Shown here: piece after piece, positions 25,326 through 34,447 of the stretch | Numbering within the stretch: the first letter of the stretch is position 1 | Layout: every line of letters begins with the position of its first letter | Source of the DNA: CAZGNZ01 sp964527215 | Lineage (GTDB): Bacteria; Fidelibacterota; Marinisomatia; SCGC-AAA003-L08; JACNLC01 | Assembly: GCA_964527215.1 (NCBI GenBank) | Contig: CAZGNZ010000019.1 | Span: forward strand, 1 to 64,000 | Length of the DNA: 64,000 nucleotides | Reading direction: 5' to 3' | Notes under the pieces: model-generated | Told to the model about the DNA's origin: nothing | Seen by the model: only the letters and a program-made list of their open reading frames with translations | Database searches by the model: none | Position numbers and translations under genes: made by a program

Positions 25326-25765
25326 TCCGCTATTGGCTTTGCGGTGTCGTGCGGAATGAATTTCCCCGCTGCATAGCGGACGGGGTATCATCGGTGATAT
25401 AATCATTTTTCATTTCGCCGCCACGCCAAATGGCGGATTTTCAACAAGCGGCGGGGAATGCACCCTGTTACACTTGTCCGTCAGGAGACGGATTAAAAAC
25501 CTGCTAACTGGCGGATTCAATTATTGGAAAAGAATCGTTGCCCCTGAGGCAGAGACTGATCCCGAAAATGCGTGGCCCCGCGAAGTGAGCCGCTTACAGA
25601 AAATATTTTATTAATTCAGTGAGCAGATTGATCGGTTTTCAGAAGGGAAGATACGCAGGCGTTCACTCTTTTTTTTCTAATAAAAATTGGTCGCTATGGC
25701 TGTTTGTTTGTATATTAGACAGCCCTGGATTAGAAAATTATGTAACCAAAAATGAAGGAGCAGGC
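25326..25765. other. Intergenic, holds dispersed element copy
   Basis: The left 200 bases are the long dispersed element (25356-25520). The rest is the upstream region of the dockerin protein gene, AT-rich near 25600-25760, with an open frame from 25619 that is not considered coding. No classic terminator follows the hydrogenase operon. Confidence 0.5.
25356..25520. repeat. Dispersed intergenic element, long copy
   Basis: Shares about 105 bp at very high identity with 11258-11358, and a looser left part with 10000-10060 and 11189-11250. Contains TTTCCCCGCT-GCAT-AGCGG-type, CGCCA/TGGCG and TCCGTC/GACGGA hairpins. It begins about 30 bases after the protease stop. Confidence 0.75.
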
Positions 25766-27151
25766 ATGAAAGCGTTCCGATTCTTTGCCCCAATTATATC
25801 TTTCTTTCTCTTCAGTGCCCTCGGATATGCCAATTTCGAACCCGTTATTACTTTTGATTTCATGAGTTTAGATCATAACGGAACTGCGGTCTGGCCCAGT
25901 CCAAATGATTTCACCTTCACCGTTTCACAGGAAGAATGGGAAGATGATGTTTCTGAATTTATGATTTCTACAAACAGCGGAATGTTTGATCTTGATCATA
26001 TGGTCATTGATGATGTTGTCGGCACCGGTTCTGCCGTTCTTGGCGGAAACGGTCCAATTCCTCTGTCAAACATTACTGTTGAACTGACAGTGTACGGTTT
26101 TGAGGAAGATGGAACAGCCAATGTAATTACCACAATCACGACTTCCGACAGTGACGAATATCCCGTGGGTTCGGCTGCCGGCGGTCTTCAGCTGATGAAT
26201 ACAGAAATGGGTGCCGCGATTTACATCGTATCGCCCGGTGATGATATTCTGGTGACAAATGGATACACATCCACTCTTACCATCTCCGGTAGTTTCATCG
26301 ATCCCGCTATAGGATCGCTGGAAGTTGTGACAGACTTTATGTCTGCTTTTGATCAGACTATAACAGATGTTCAGAATTTCCAGATTGATGAGGTGGGTCA
26401 CTATGGTGATCTGAATCTGGATGATGCCATAAACGTTTTGGATATCGTTCTGCTGGTTGACCGGATTCTGTATGGAGTTCAGACTGAATACGAAATGTGG
26501 GCCAGTGACGTAAACTTTGATGCTGCCGTCAATGTCCTGGATATCGTACTCATCGTTGACTGGATTCTGAATCCGACCTTATTGAGAGGGGATGCCATAT
26601 CCGCCGCTGAGATTGCACAGGACCATGGTGTTATCGAAATTCAGGCCAACGGCGCTATTGCCGGCGTACAGATGGCTGTAGATAAGAATTTTGACATTTT
26701 GAACACCAACCTTCCTGAAGGCTGGGAAATGCATCACAACAACAACACGGTACTGATTTTCAGCATGGATGGTTCAAGTCTCGTAGACCCCATCCAGATT
26801 GCTTATGACGGAGAAATGGAAGTATCTGATGTCCTGGTAGCTGACTGGCACGGGAATGGTGTTGCAGCGGAAATCGTGATGGTTCCGGAAACATTTGCAA
26901 TGGGCGCTGCCTATCCAAATCCGTTTAATCCGGTAACATCTATCGATTATTCCATCGACTCCCCGGCAATGGTTAACATTACTGTGTTTAACATGATGGG
27001 ACAGGAAATAACCTCATTAACAAATGGGTATCAGGCCGAAGGGAATTATTCCATTACTTGGTCTGCTGATAATCTGCCCAGCGCCATGTACATCATCCGC
27101 ATGACTGTTGACAATCACAGCACTTCTCAGAAAGTAATGCTTTTGAAATAA
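25766..27151 (+). CDS. Secreted dockerin protein with C-terminal sorting domain
   Basis: A 461-residue exported protein. The signal peptide is MKAFRFFAPIISFFLFSALG. An unrecognised beta-rich domain covers about 25-205. Two dockerin-type EF repeats follow (GDLNLDDAINVLDIVLLVDR and SDVNFDAAVNVLDIVLIVDW), then a linker domain. The last 80 residues are a sorting domain of the YPNPFNPVTSIDYSI type ending SQKVMLLK, which in FCB bacteria directs proteins to a type-IX-like or other outer surface route. Dockerins bind Ca2+ and may dock to cohesin partners; none is encoded here. The start MKAFRF has AAGGAG 6 bases upstream; an earlier in-frame codon at 25619 is rejected. A strong terminator follows. 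Confidence 0.85.
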   Translation: MKAFRFFAPIISFFLFSALGYANFEPVITFDFMSLDHNGTAVWPSPNDFTFTVSQEEWEDDVSEFMISTNSGMFDLDHMVIDDVVGTGSAVLGGNGPIPLSNITVELTVYGFEEDGTANVITTITTSDSDEYPVGSAAGGLQLMNTEMGAAIYIVSPGDDILVTNGYTSTLTISGSFIDPAIGSLEVVTDFMSAFDQTITDVQNFQIDEVGHYGDLNLDDAINVLDIVLLVDRILYGVQTEYEMWASDVNFDAAVNVLDIVLIVDWILNPTLLRGDAISAAEIAQDHGVIEIQANGAIAGVQMAVDKNFDILNTNLPEGWEMHHNNNTVLIFSMDGSSLVDPIQIAYDGEMEVSDVLVADWHGNGVAAEIVMVPETFAMGAAYPNPFNPVTSIDYSIDSPAMVNITVFNMMGQEITSLTNGYQAEGNYSITWSADNLPSAMYIIRMTVDNHSTSQKVMLLK

Positions 27152-27509
27152 CAACTACCCGACCTTTAAAAATCCCCGCAAATGCGGGGATTTTTTTTAT
27201 CCTGACGCATCCTCTGAGCATTTGTAATTCTTCCAGAGTTTCTGCAGGCATGCTTATATTTATCCGGCCGTAATTTATCCAAATAATTTGATTTACATAC
27301 ATCAAAGCACTCGGGATCGCACTTTGACGAAACTTGATTCCGGGCGTGGTTTCCCCAATTGAGCAAACCTGGATTTGGATAATTTCGCATTCTGACACCT
27401 GCAGTCCTGATTCTTTTTCAGCCAGGTAGAAATCTGGTCATATTCTATCAGGAATCACAGACTCAATTGTTTTCTAATATCCGGAGAAATACCAAAATTC
27501 TGACACCCG
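27152..27509. other. Intergenic region before kinase block
   Basis: Contains the terminator of the dockerin gene at its left end. The remaining 300 bases have no recognisable gene; they should hold the promoter of the first kinase. Confidence 0.5.
27171..27198 (+). terminator. Rho-independent terminator
   Basis: AATCCCCGC-AAAT-GCGGGGATT followed by a run of T, 20 bases after the stop of the dockerin protein gene. Confidence 0.92.
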
Positions 27510-29906
27510 ATGCTGAATGATCTCATCAGGATTGCAACGAATAATGAAAACTGGCTGCTTGAACGTCTCCTGCAGTATGCGGAAAAACACAATTCTACTC
27601 AGTCTATCCCCCAAACCCTCGAGCTATTGAGAATTTCAATTGCCGGCTATACAAAATCCCTCCAACTTGCTGTTCAACTATATGAGAATATCCCGGAACT
27701 GGATCCGAAAAGCGATTATGTATCGGATCCCATCACATCTTTCGGATTGCTTGAAGCTCAGCAATATCGCGCCAGGGGACGTCATCTCTCCATTTACCTG
27801 GGACTGCTGAAATATTTTCGGTATTCCTACATTGACTTGATAAATTCCAATATCAGCCGGAACAGTCCGTGTGAATATTTTGAACGTTTTGTACACAGGT
27901 TCTTTGATCGTATTGAAATTGCTGTCTGTACCACATGGAATGATATCAAAACTGACAAGACAGATCCTGAAAACAGACATTCCGATATTGACGGTAAAAA
28001 TCTTAAGGACTGGATACCTGAATTATTCAGAGATTTTTCATCTCCTGTCCTGCATTTCCGTCTATCTGGACCGCTTATCGGTTTAAATAAGCAGTTTTGT
28101 CAAATATTTCTTGGTAAATCCGATACCATTATCAAGGATGTCCGAATACTGAAGGAAGATCGGACGCTGCAGGGTGCGATCAATTCATTGGCGGATATTC
28201 TGGACGGCACCAAATCAGAGAACTTTTTTGAGATTCCGATGCAGACGGCCACCGGCAGACGCCATTTCAGAATACATAAAAAAATACTCCAGTCCACTGA
28301 ATCGGATTCTGGTGATGGAATCCTGATTTTTATTGATATAACGGATTTAAAGCAGAAAGAATCGGAATTTCTGCGCTTGAATCTGGCAATGGAGCAAAGT
28401 CTGGCGATCGTTGTCATCACAAGCCCGAACGGAAACATCACGTACGTCAATCCCAGATTTTCAAAAATCACCGGATACAGTTTGGAAGAAAGCATCGGCC
28501 AAAATCCGCGATTTCTAAAATCCGGCAATCAGTCAGCTCAGTTTTACAGCAATCTCTGGGGAACCATCACTTCCGGAAAAACCTGGAACGGAGTTTTTCA
28601 GAACCGGAAAAAATCCGGGGACCTGTACTGGGAAAAGGCCATCATTTCTCCGGTGAAAAATTCAGATGGTAAAATTATTAACTACATTGCCATCAAGGAA
28701 GATGTCACAGTACAGCGCCGGGCGGAGCTCAAACTGAAAAACAGCGAAATGCGTTTCAGGAAGCTGATGCATCAGGCACCGTTTGCGATTGAGATTTATT
28801 CAACTGACGGCAGACTTCAGGAAGTCAATCCAGCCTGGGAAAAGGTTTGGGAAAATGTGGATCCGGATGATGTTGTAGGGAATTTTGTGATTTTTGACGA
28901 TCCTCAAATTTATCAACCGTACAAGGAAGCCTTTCTCGCAGCGCTGAAGGGCAGCTCAATTGATCTTCCTGAAGTGGAACTGGAGATGGGTGAACTGGGA
29001 AATCGCTTTTTTCACTCCCGTATTTTTCCCATCAAGGACACGAAAGGCGAGGTTCTCAGTCTGGTTCTGTCTTACGAGGAAATCACCGACCGCATCCTGG
29101 CGGAACGGGATCTGGACAGATATCATGCCAAGCTTGAAGAACTGGTTGAGCAGCGTACGCAGGAGTTAAATGAAAAACATGCCCAGCTCATTCATGCCGA
29201 TCGCCTGACTTCCCTGGGTGAATTGGCTGCCGGCGTCGCTCACGAACTGAATCAACCGCTGGCCATCATCCGCGGAGAAGCAGAACTCATGTCGCTGATG
29301 GAATTCAGTGACCCAAATCAATCCGATGAAATTTCCGGGGGGACAAAGAACATAATCGGCGAAGTTGACCGAGCTGCTGTCATTATAGAAAACATGCGTG
29401 AATATTCAGTACTGAATACGGAAATTCAGGATAATATCAATCTGGTTGATCCAATTGAAAAAAGTTTAAGTTTATTCAACAGACAGTTCCAAAACCGGCA
29501 GATTCAGTTGTCATTCACCCATTCTGATTCGCTGCCGCTTGTGAAGATCCATCCTCAGCGCTTTGAGCAGATTATTATCAATTTTATTTCAAATGCCAGA
29601 CATGCAGTTGAGCAGAAAACCGCATTGGAAGGTGTCAATGATACTAAAGCAATAGCAATAGATCTATCATACCAACCGGGTGATAAATCAATGATCCTGA
29701 AAATCTCAGACGATGGGATTGGTATGTCAGAAGAGGTTCGGAAAAAATGCATGGAACCGTTTTTTACTACCCGTGAAACCTCAAATGGTACAGGACTGGG
29801 ACTGTCAATCGTGTCCGACATCATCCGGGAGTTTGACGGCAATCTGAGCATTGCCAGTCAGCCGGGTGTCGGCACAACCATGACTGTAAGTATTCCGGTC
29901 CCGTAA
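27510..29906 (+). CDS. PAS-domain sensor histidine kinase 1
   Basis: A 798-residue cytoplasmic kinase without transmembrane helices. The first 165 residues form a helical domain (NNENWLLERLLQYAEKH, then ARGRHLSIYLGLLKYFR and FFDRIEIAVCTTWNDI). It resembles an uncharacterised N-terminal sensor region that I recall from other bacterial PAS kinases but cannot name. Three PAS domains follow (about 170-280, 290-400, 415-535), then a coiled coil and the HisKA H-box AGVAHELNQPLAIIRGE. The ATPase has an N-box IINFISNARHAVE, SDDGIGMS, FFTT and GTGLGLSIV. It should autophosphorylate the H-box histidine. The ribosome site is weak. It heads a row of kinases; the next starts 47 bases on. Confidence 0.9.
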   Translation: MLNDLIRIATNNENWLLERLLQYAEKHNSTQSIPQTLELLRISIAGYTKSLQLAVQLYENIPELDPKSDYVSDPITSFGLLEAQQYRARGRHLSIYLGLLKYFRYSYIDLINSNISRNSPCEYFERFVHRFFDRIEIAVCTTWNDIKTDKTDPENRHSDIDGKNLKDWIPELFRDFSSPVLHFRLSGPLIGLNKQFCQIFLGKSDTIIKDVRILKEDRTLQGAINSLADILDGTKSENFFEIPMQTATGRRHFRIHKKILQSTESDSGDGILIFIDITDLKQKESEFLRLNLAMEQSLAIVVITSPNGNITYVNPRFSKITGYSLEESIGQNPRFLKSGNQSAQFYSNLWGTITSGKTWNGVFQNRKKSGDLYWEKAIISPVKNSDGKIINYIAIKEDVTVQRRAELKLKNSEMRFRKLMHQAPFAIEIYSTDGRLQEVNPAWEKVWENVDPDDVVGNFVIFDDPQIYQPYKEAFLAALKGSSIDLPEVELEMGELGNRFFHSRIFPIKDTKGEVLSLVLSYEEITDRILAERDLDRYHAKLEELVEQRTQELNEKHAQLIHADRLTSLGELAAGVAHELNQPLAIIRGEAELMSLMEFSDPNQSDEISGGTKNIIGEVDRAAVIIENMREYSVLNTEIQDNINLVDPIEKSLSLFNRQFQNRQIQLSFTHSDSLPLVKIHPQRFEQIIINFISNARHAVEQKTALEGVNDTKAIAIDLSYQPGDKSMILKISDDGIGMSEEVRKKCMEPFFTTRETSNGTGLGLSIVSDIIREFDGNLSIASQPGVGTTMTVSIPVP

Positions 29907-29953
29907 TGCCCGCACAATCTTAAACTGTCCACCTTGAAACACAACTGGTATAA

Positions 29954-32900
29954 ATGTCAGACACTGAAGAAAAAATTATCTCTCAAACAAAATCAGTACT
30001 TGAGGCACTTCCCGTACCCATTCTGGTTTTTGGAAACTCTGAAATCGTATTTGCAAATACGCATGCAGAACTGCAGTATGGAAACGGCAGTAAACCGGCA
30101 GGCAGCACCGCTTTTCTGAACAAGTTGAGAGAGCTGAACCCAAACAGCATTGAAACGATTCGTTCTGAAACCTCCGGCAGCGTTGCACTGACACTCGACA
30201 ATCAGGAGATATCCTTCAATTTTGAGACTATTTCCTGGGGGGATAAATCCGCCAAACTGCTTTCCGGCACACCGGCAGGTCATCTCGAACACACCAGCCA
30301 TTCTGCCGGGCACCCGGATTTCGAAACTCTGGCTGAATATCTGCCTTATTGTATTTTTAAGACGGATACCGATGGCAATATCATATCTGCGAACCAGGCC
30401 GCCATCCGCAAATTCAGCTTTCTCTCGACTGACTCTGTCCCGAATCTGCCCTTTCTGGAACTGATTGCGCCATCCGACCGCAGCCGAGCCAGAACCAGTT
30501 TCCGGAAGGTGCAGTCGGGCGCAGAAATCCAAGCAGAAGAATATACCGTGATGCAGCAGGAAGGCAGAGTGTTTCAGGGAATGGTATTTTTCAGAATGCT
30601 GTCAAAAGATGAAATGCAGTGTTTTATCACGGATAAGTCTTCCAGCGGCGATTACGACGCGTATTTGAACGATCCACAGGGGTTTTTCCGAATGCTGTCG
30701 GACAATGTCAAGGATGGTGTATTTGTAATCCAGAAAGGAAAGCTTCTGTACGCCAATCAGGCTTTTTCCCGGCTGCTCGGCTATACGGTCGATGACCTTC
30801 TTGGTCTGGAGATGAAAAATGTAATTGCACCGGAAGACTATCAGCTGGTAATAGATCGTTATTCCAAAAGAATCGCAGGGAATGAACCGCCCCAGGAATA
30901 TGAATTCCGAATGCTTAAAAAAGACGGACGCACTCGCGTTCAGGTGAAAATGAGAGTAGGGCTTATTCAATATCAGGGTGAACCTACCAGCGTTGGTACG
31001 CTGAACAATGTGACAGACAAACGCCGTGCTGAGGAGAATCTTAAAACCAGTGAGGCAACCCTCCTGAGCATTTTCAGAGCAGCTCCAATCGGAATTGGGT
31101 CAGCAGTGAACCGGGTTGTTAAAAATGTAAATAATTCAATCTGCAGAATGACGGGATATTCCCAGCGTGATCTTCTGAATCGCAGTATTCGAATGCTGTA
31201 TACCAGTGATGATGAATACTATTCAGCCGGAAAAGTTATATTTGAACGGATTCGACTGTACGGCAAGGGAGCCGTTGAGACCAAGTGGAAAACAAAATCC
31301 GGGCAAATTATTAAAGTACGGTTAAACGTCGTTCTGATTGATCAGAAGAACTGGAAAAAGGGGACGATATTTACGGTTGAGGATATTACCGATCAGAAAA
31401 CTGTAGAGAGGGAGCTTCAGAAAAAATCCGAATTTGAACGACAGATCACCACTATATCAACCCGGCTGATCAATCTTCCGCCTGCAGAAATTCTGGATGA
31501 AATGGATCAGGTACTCGGCGAAATCGGCCGTTTTATTGGTGCGGACCGGGCGTTCGTGTTTCAGTTTCAAAATCAGAATTCCGAGTTTTCCTGTATTGCA
31601 GAATGGGCCCGTAACAGCCTGGAACCTTTCGGTGCCCAGTTTCAGCGAATTCCGGTTGAGATGGTCAAACCCTGGTATGACAACCTGTCCGAAAGCCGCT
31701 CCCATATTATCACCAATCACACAGGATATGATCTTGCACAGGGGACATTCGACCTGTTGAATGTATCAGGTATTCGATCGGCACTGGAAATCCCCGTATT
31801 CAAATCAGACTCCCTGATCGGTGTCCTTGGACTGGGATACCTAGAGCAGCACAATATGTGGAATCAGGAGGATATCCGCTTCCTGAAAACGGTTTCGGAA
31901 ATCATCGCCAACAGCCTGGACCGGAAATCGATGGAGCAGGAGCTGATGTATCGAAGTCAGTTTGAAGGATTGATATCCGAGATATCCACCCTGCTGATAA
32001 ACCTGCCGCTGGAGTCGATTGAAGAACATATTGAATGGTCTCTTGGTGAAATCTGCCGTTTCTGCAAATCCGAAGCAGGGATTATATTTCTGGCAGACAG
32101 TTCCCGGAAAACCCTTGAACCTTCGTATTTCTGGTGTGAATCGGGGTATTTCCTTGAAAAATCATCACTGACCAATATTGATGTGTCAAATCTGGCCTGG
32201 TGGCAGTCCCGACAGGATGAAGAGTCCTCACGCGTCACCTATACGATTGAAAGGCAGATCGATGAGGAGACCCATGGTATCATAAAAAGCATGTTTTTAA
32301 ATTCAGATCTTGTGACAATACGGATTACGGCGGAAGATCAGCCTCTGGGTATTATGGGACTTGTGAAACAGCAGAATTCTCTTTCATGGACATCCGATGA
32401 AGTGGCTCTGCTGCATCTGGTTGGTCAGGTTTATTCCAATACGGTTCACCGGAAACGAAATCTCATCAAGCTCCGTGAAAGTGAAGCAAAGTACCGAAAA
32501 CTGTATGATACCGCGATGGTGGGTCTGTATCAGGTATCAATGAAAAGCAGGAAACTTATTGAAGCAAACGATACCCTGGCTCAGATTTTGGATTATAAAA
32601 ATTCCGAGGAGCTGAAAGCAGGATTCTTACTGAATGATCATTTTCTTATGTTGGAGGATCAGCCGGATATTCTGAGGGTTTTGAGAGACACCGGCAAAAT
32701 GAACCACCTTGAAGTGCATTGCATTGGTAACAACGGGGTAAGAAAAATCCTGGAAATCAGTGCTGTCACTGATCTCAGACGCAGGATTGTCGAGGGAACC
32801 GTTATTGATGCATCATTCAGGAAACTGGCGGAATCCCGGCAGCGCAGGCTCATTCAGCTCATCGAAAACACCAATGAATTTATCGGTCTGGCAAATACAT

Positions 32901-34396
32901 TCGGAGAGATGATCTACCTCAACCAATTTGGTATGAAGCTGGTCGGATTATCAACCATGGAGGAGGTGCGTGAGAAAACTATCTTTGAATTTCTCCCTCC
33001 GGATAAACAGAGTGCATTGACCGACATCGTTGAAAATGAACTGACCTTAACGGATTATATCCGGGGTGAATCCGTTATCCGCCATTTTCAAACCAATGAG
33101 GAAATTGATATTGATTATACCGGTTTTATTGTTCTTGACAAGCAAACCGGACAGGCAGATACTCTGGCTATCGTCATACGTGACATCACAAAGCAGCAGC
33201 AGCAGCAGCAGAAAATTTTGGACGAAATTCATTTTTCTGAAACCGTCATAAACAGTTTGCCGGGCGTATTCTATCTGTTTGATGATACAGGCCGGCTACT
33301 GCGCTGGAACAACAATCTTCTGAATGTGACGCACATCGCCGCGGATGAGATTGAATTTGCGGATTTTCGAAAATTTGTTTACAAGAAGGATTTACCCAAA
33401 CTGTACAAGGCAGTACGCAGGATACTTAAATCCGGATTTTCAGAGATTGAACTGGTTATCCGTCTGAAAAATAACCTTAAGCGGCCATATAAACTGACCG
33501 GAATGAAGCTGGATATCGGGAACCAGCATTTTTTCCTGGGAGTGGGGTTGGATATTTCTGAGCTTCAGGAAAGCAAGGCCAAACTTCAGGAGTACAGTGA
33601 CCACCTTGAAGAAATGGTTCAGGAGCGGACAAATGAGCTGCAGGAAAAGCAGGCTCAGCTCGTTCATTCCGGTCGCCTTGCTGCGTTGGGCGAGATGGCT
33701 GCCGGGGTCGCCCATGAACTCAATCAGCCGCTCGCCATAATCCAGGCTCAGGTTGAACTGCTGAAACTGGGCGTGAAAAAGAATAAAACATCGTCTGAGA
33801 AAACGGTGTCCGATTTCAATTTGATTCTGAACCAGGTGACAAGAGCTTCGGAGATCATTGATCACATGCGCGGCTTTGCCCGTCAAAAGGCAGGTCGAAA
33901 ACCGCTCATTCGCATAAATGAACCTATTGAGCAGAGTCTGGACTTCTTCCGGGAGCAGTTTCGAAATCATTCCATAAAACTGGATGTTCAGCTGGAAAAC
34001 GATATCCCTCCAATTCACCTGAATCCCAATCAGTTGGAGCAGATTATCGTTAATTTCCTCTCGAATGCCCGATACGCAGTGAATAAAAGAAAACTGCAAA
34101 CCGAACCGGGTCAGTTCCAACCCAATGTAACTGTTGCTACTTCATACAATTTGGAAAATACCTGCATCTGTATTGAGATTACGGACAACGGCATCGGCAT
34201 GAATGATCACGAGAAAGAACATTGTCTTGATCCTTTCTTTACCACCAAGGACGTTGGTGAAGGGACCGGGCTGGGTCTTTCAATCGTTCACAGTATTGTG
34301 AAGGATTTTAACGGCAAGCTTCATGTTGACAGCCGTCCTTTCGAATTCACAACTATGAGAGTTATCATTCCGCTGAAGGAGGATTCACAGAAATAA
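29954..34396 (+). CDS. Multi-PAS/GAF sensor histidine kinase 2
   Basis: A 1480-residue soluble sensor kinase, very long for the class. Approximate order: PAS-like (10-110), PAS (120-235), PAS (240-360, FFRMLSDNVKDGVFVIQKG), PAS (365-485), GAF (490-655), GAF (660-840), PAS (845-960), PAS (965-1085), PAS (1090-1210), then the coiled coil LQEKQAQLVHSGRLAALGEM and H-box GVAHELNQPL. The ATPase has NFLSNARYAVN, TDNGIGMN, FFTTKDVGEGTGLGLSIV. No membrane helix and no receiver domain. At least one of the PAS or GAF domains should bind a ligand or cofactor, but none can be assigned. The transmitter is close in sequence to those of kinases 4 and 5. Lies between kinases 1 and 3 with gaps of about 50 bases. 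Confidence 0.9.
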   Translation: MSDTEEKIISQTKSVLEALPVPILVFGNSEIVFANTHAELQYGNGSKPAGSTAFLNKLRELNPNSIETIRSETSGSVALTLDNQEISFNFETISWGDKSAKLLSGTPAGHLEHTSHSAGHPDFETLAEYLPYCIFKTDTDGNIISANQAAIRKFSFLSTDSVPNLPFLELIAPSDRSRARTSFRKVQSGAEIQAEEYTVMQQEGRVFQGMVFFRMLSKDEMQCFITDKSSSGDYDAYLNDPQGFFRMLSDNVKDGVFVIQKGKLLYANQAFSRLLGYTVDDLLGLEMKNVIAPEDYQLVIDRYSKRIAGNEPPQEYEFRMLKKDGRTRVQVKMRVGLIQYQGEPTSVGTLNNVTDKRRAEENLKTSEATLLSIFRAAPIGIGSAVNRVVKNVNNSICRMTGYSQRDLLNRSIRMLYTSDDEYYSAGKVIFERIRLYGKGAVETKWKTKSGQIIKVRLNVVLIDQKNWKKGTIFTVEDITDQKTVERELQKKSEFERQITTISTRLINLPPAEILDEMDQVLGEIGRFIGADRAFVFQFQNQNSEFSCIAEWARNSLEPFGAQFQRIPVEMVKPWYDNLSESRSHIITNHTGYDLAQGTFDLLNVSGIRSALEIPVFKSDSLIGVLGLGYLEQHNMWNQEDIRFLKTVSEIIANSLDRKSMEQELMYRSQFEGLISEISTLLINLPLESIEEHIEWSLGEICRFCKSEAGIIFLADSSRKTLEPSYFWCESGYFLEKSSLTNIDVSNLAWWQSRQDEESSRVTYTIERQIDEETHGIIKSMFLNSDLVTIRITAEDQPLGIMGLVKQQNSLSWTSDEVALLHLVGQVYSNTVHRKRNLIKLRESEAKYRKLYDTAMVGLYQVSMKSRKLIEANDTLAQILDYKNSEELKAGFLLNDHFLMLEDQPDILRVLRDTGKMNHLEVHCIGNNGVRKILEISAVTDLRRRIVEGTVIDASFRKLAESRQRRLIQLIENTNEFIGLANTFGEMIYLNQFGMKLVGLSTMEEVREKTIFEFLPPDKQSALTDIVENELTLTDYIRGESVIRHFQTNEEIDIDYTGFIVLDKQTGQADTLAIVIRDITKQQQQQQKILDEIHFSETVINSLPGVFYLFDDTGRLLRWNNNLLNVTHIAADEIEFADFRKFVYKKDLPKLYKAVRRILKSGFSEIELVIRLKNNLKRPYKLTGMKLDIGNQHFFLGVGLDISELQESKAKLQEYSDHLEEMVQERTNELQEKQAQLVHSGRLAALGEMAAGVAHELNQPLAIIQAQVELLKLGVKKNKTSSEKTVSDFNLILNQVTRASEIIDHMRGFARQKAGRKPLIRINEPIEQSLDFFREQFRNHSIKLDVQLENDIPPIHLNPNQLEQIIVNFLSNARYAVNKRKLQTEPGQFQPNVTVATSYNLENTCICIEITDNGIGMNDHEKEHCLDPFFTTKDVGEGTGLGLSIVHSIVKDFNGKLHVDSRPFEFTTMRVIIPLKEDSQK

Positions 34397-34447
34397 GATA
34401 GCCCAGTTAACATTGCTCAGCTCACACCATCCGAATTGGAGAATCAT

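Noticed and set aside
25619..25765. N-terminal extension of the dockerin protein
   Set aside because: A normal signal peptide begins at the ATG that follows AAGGAG.
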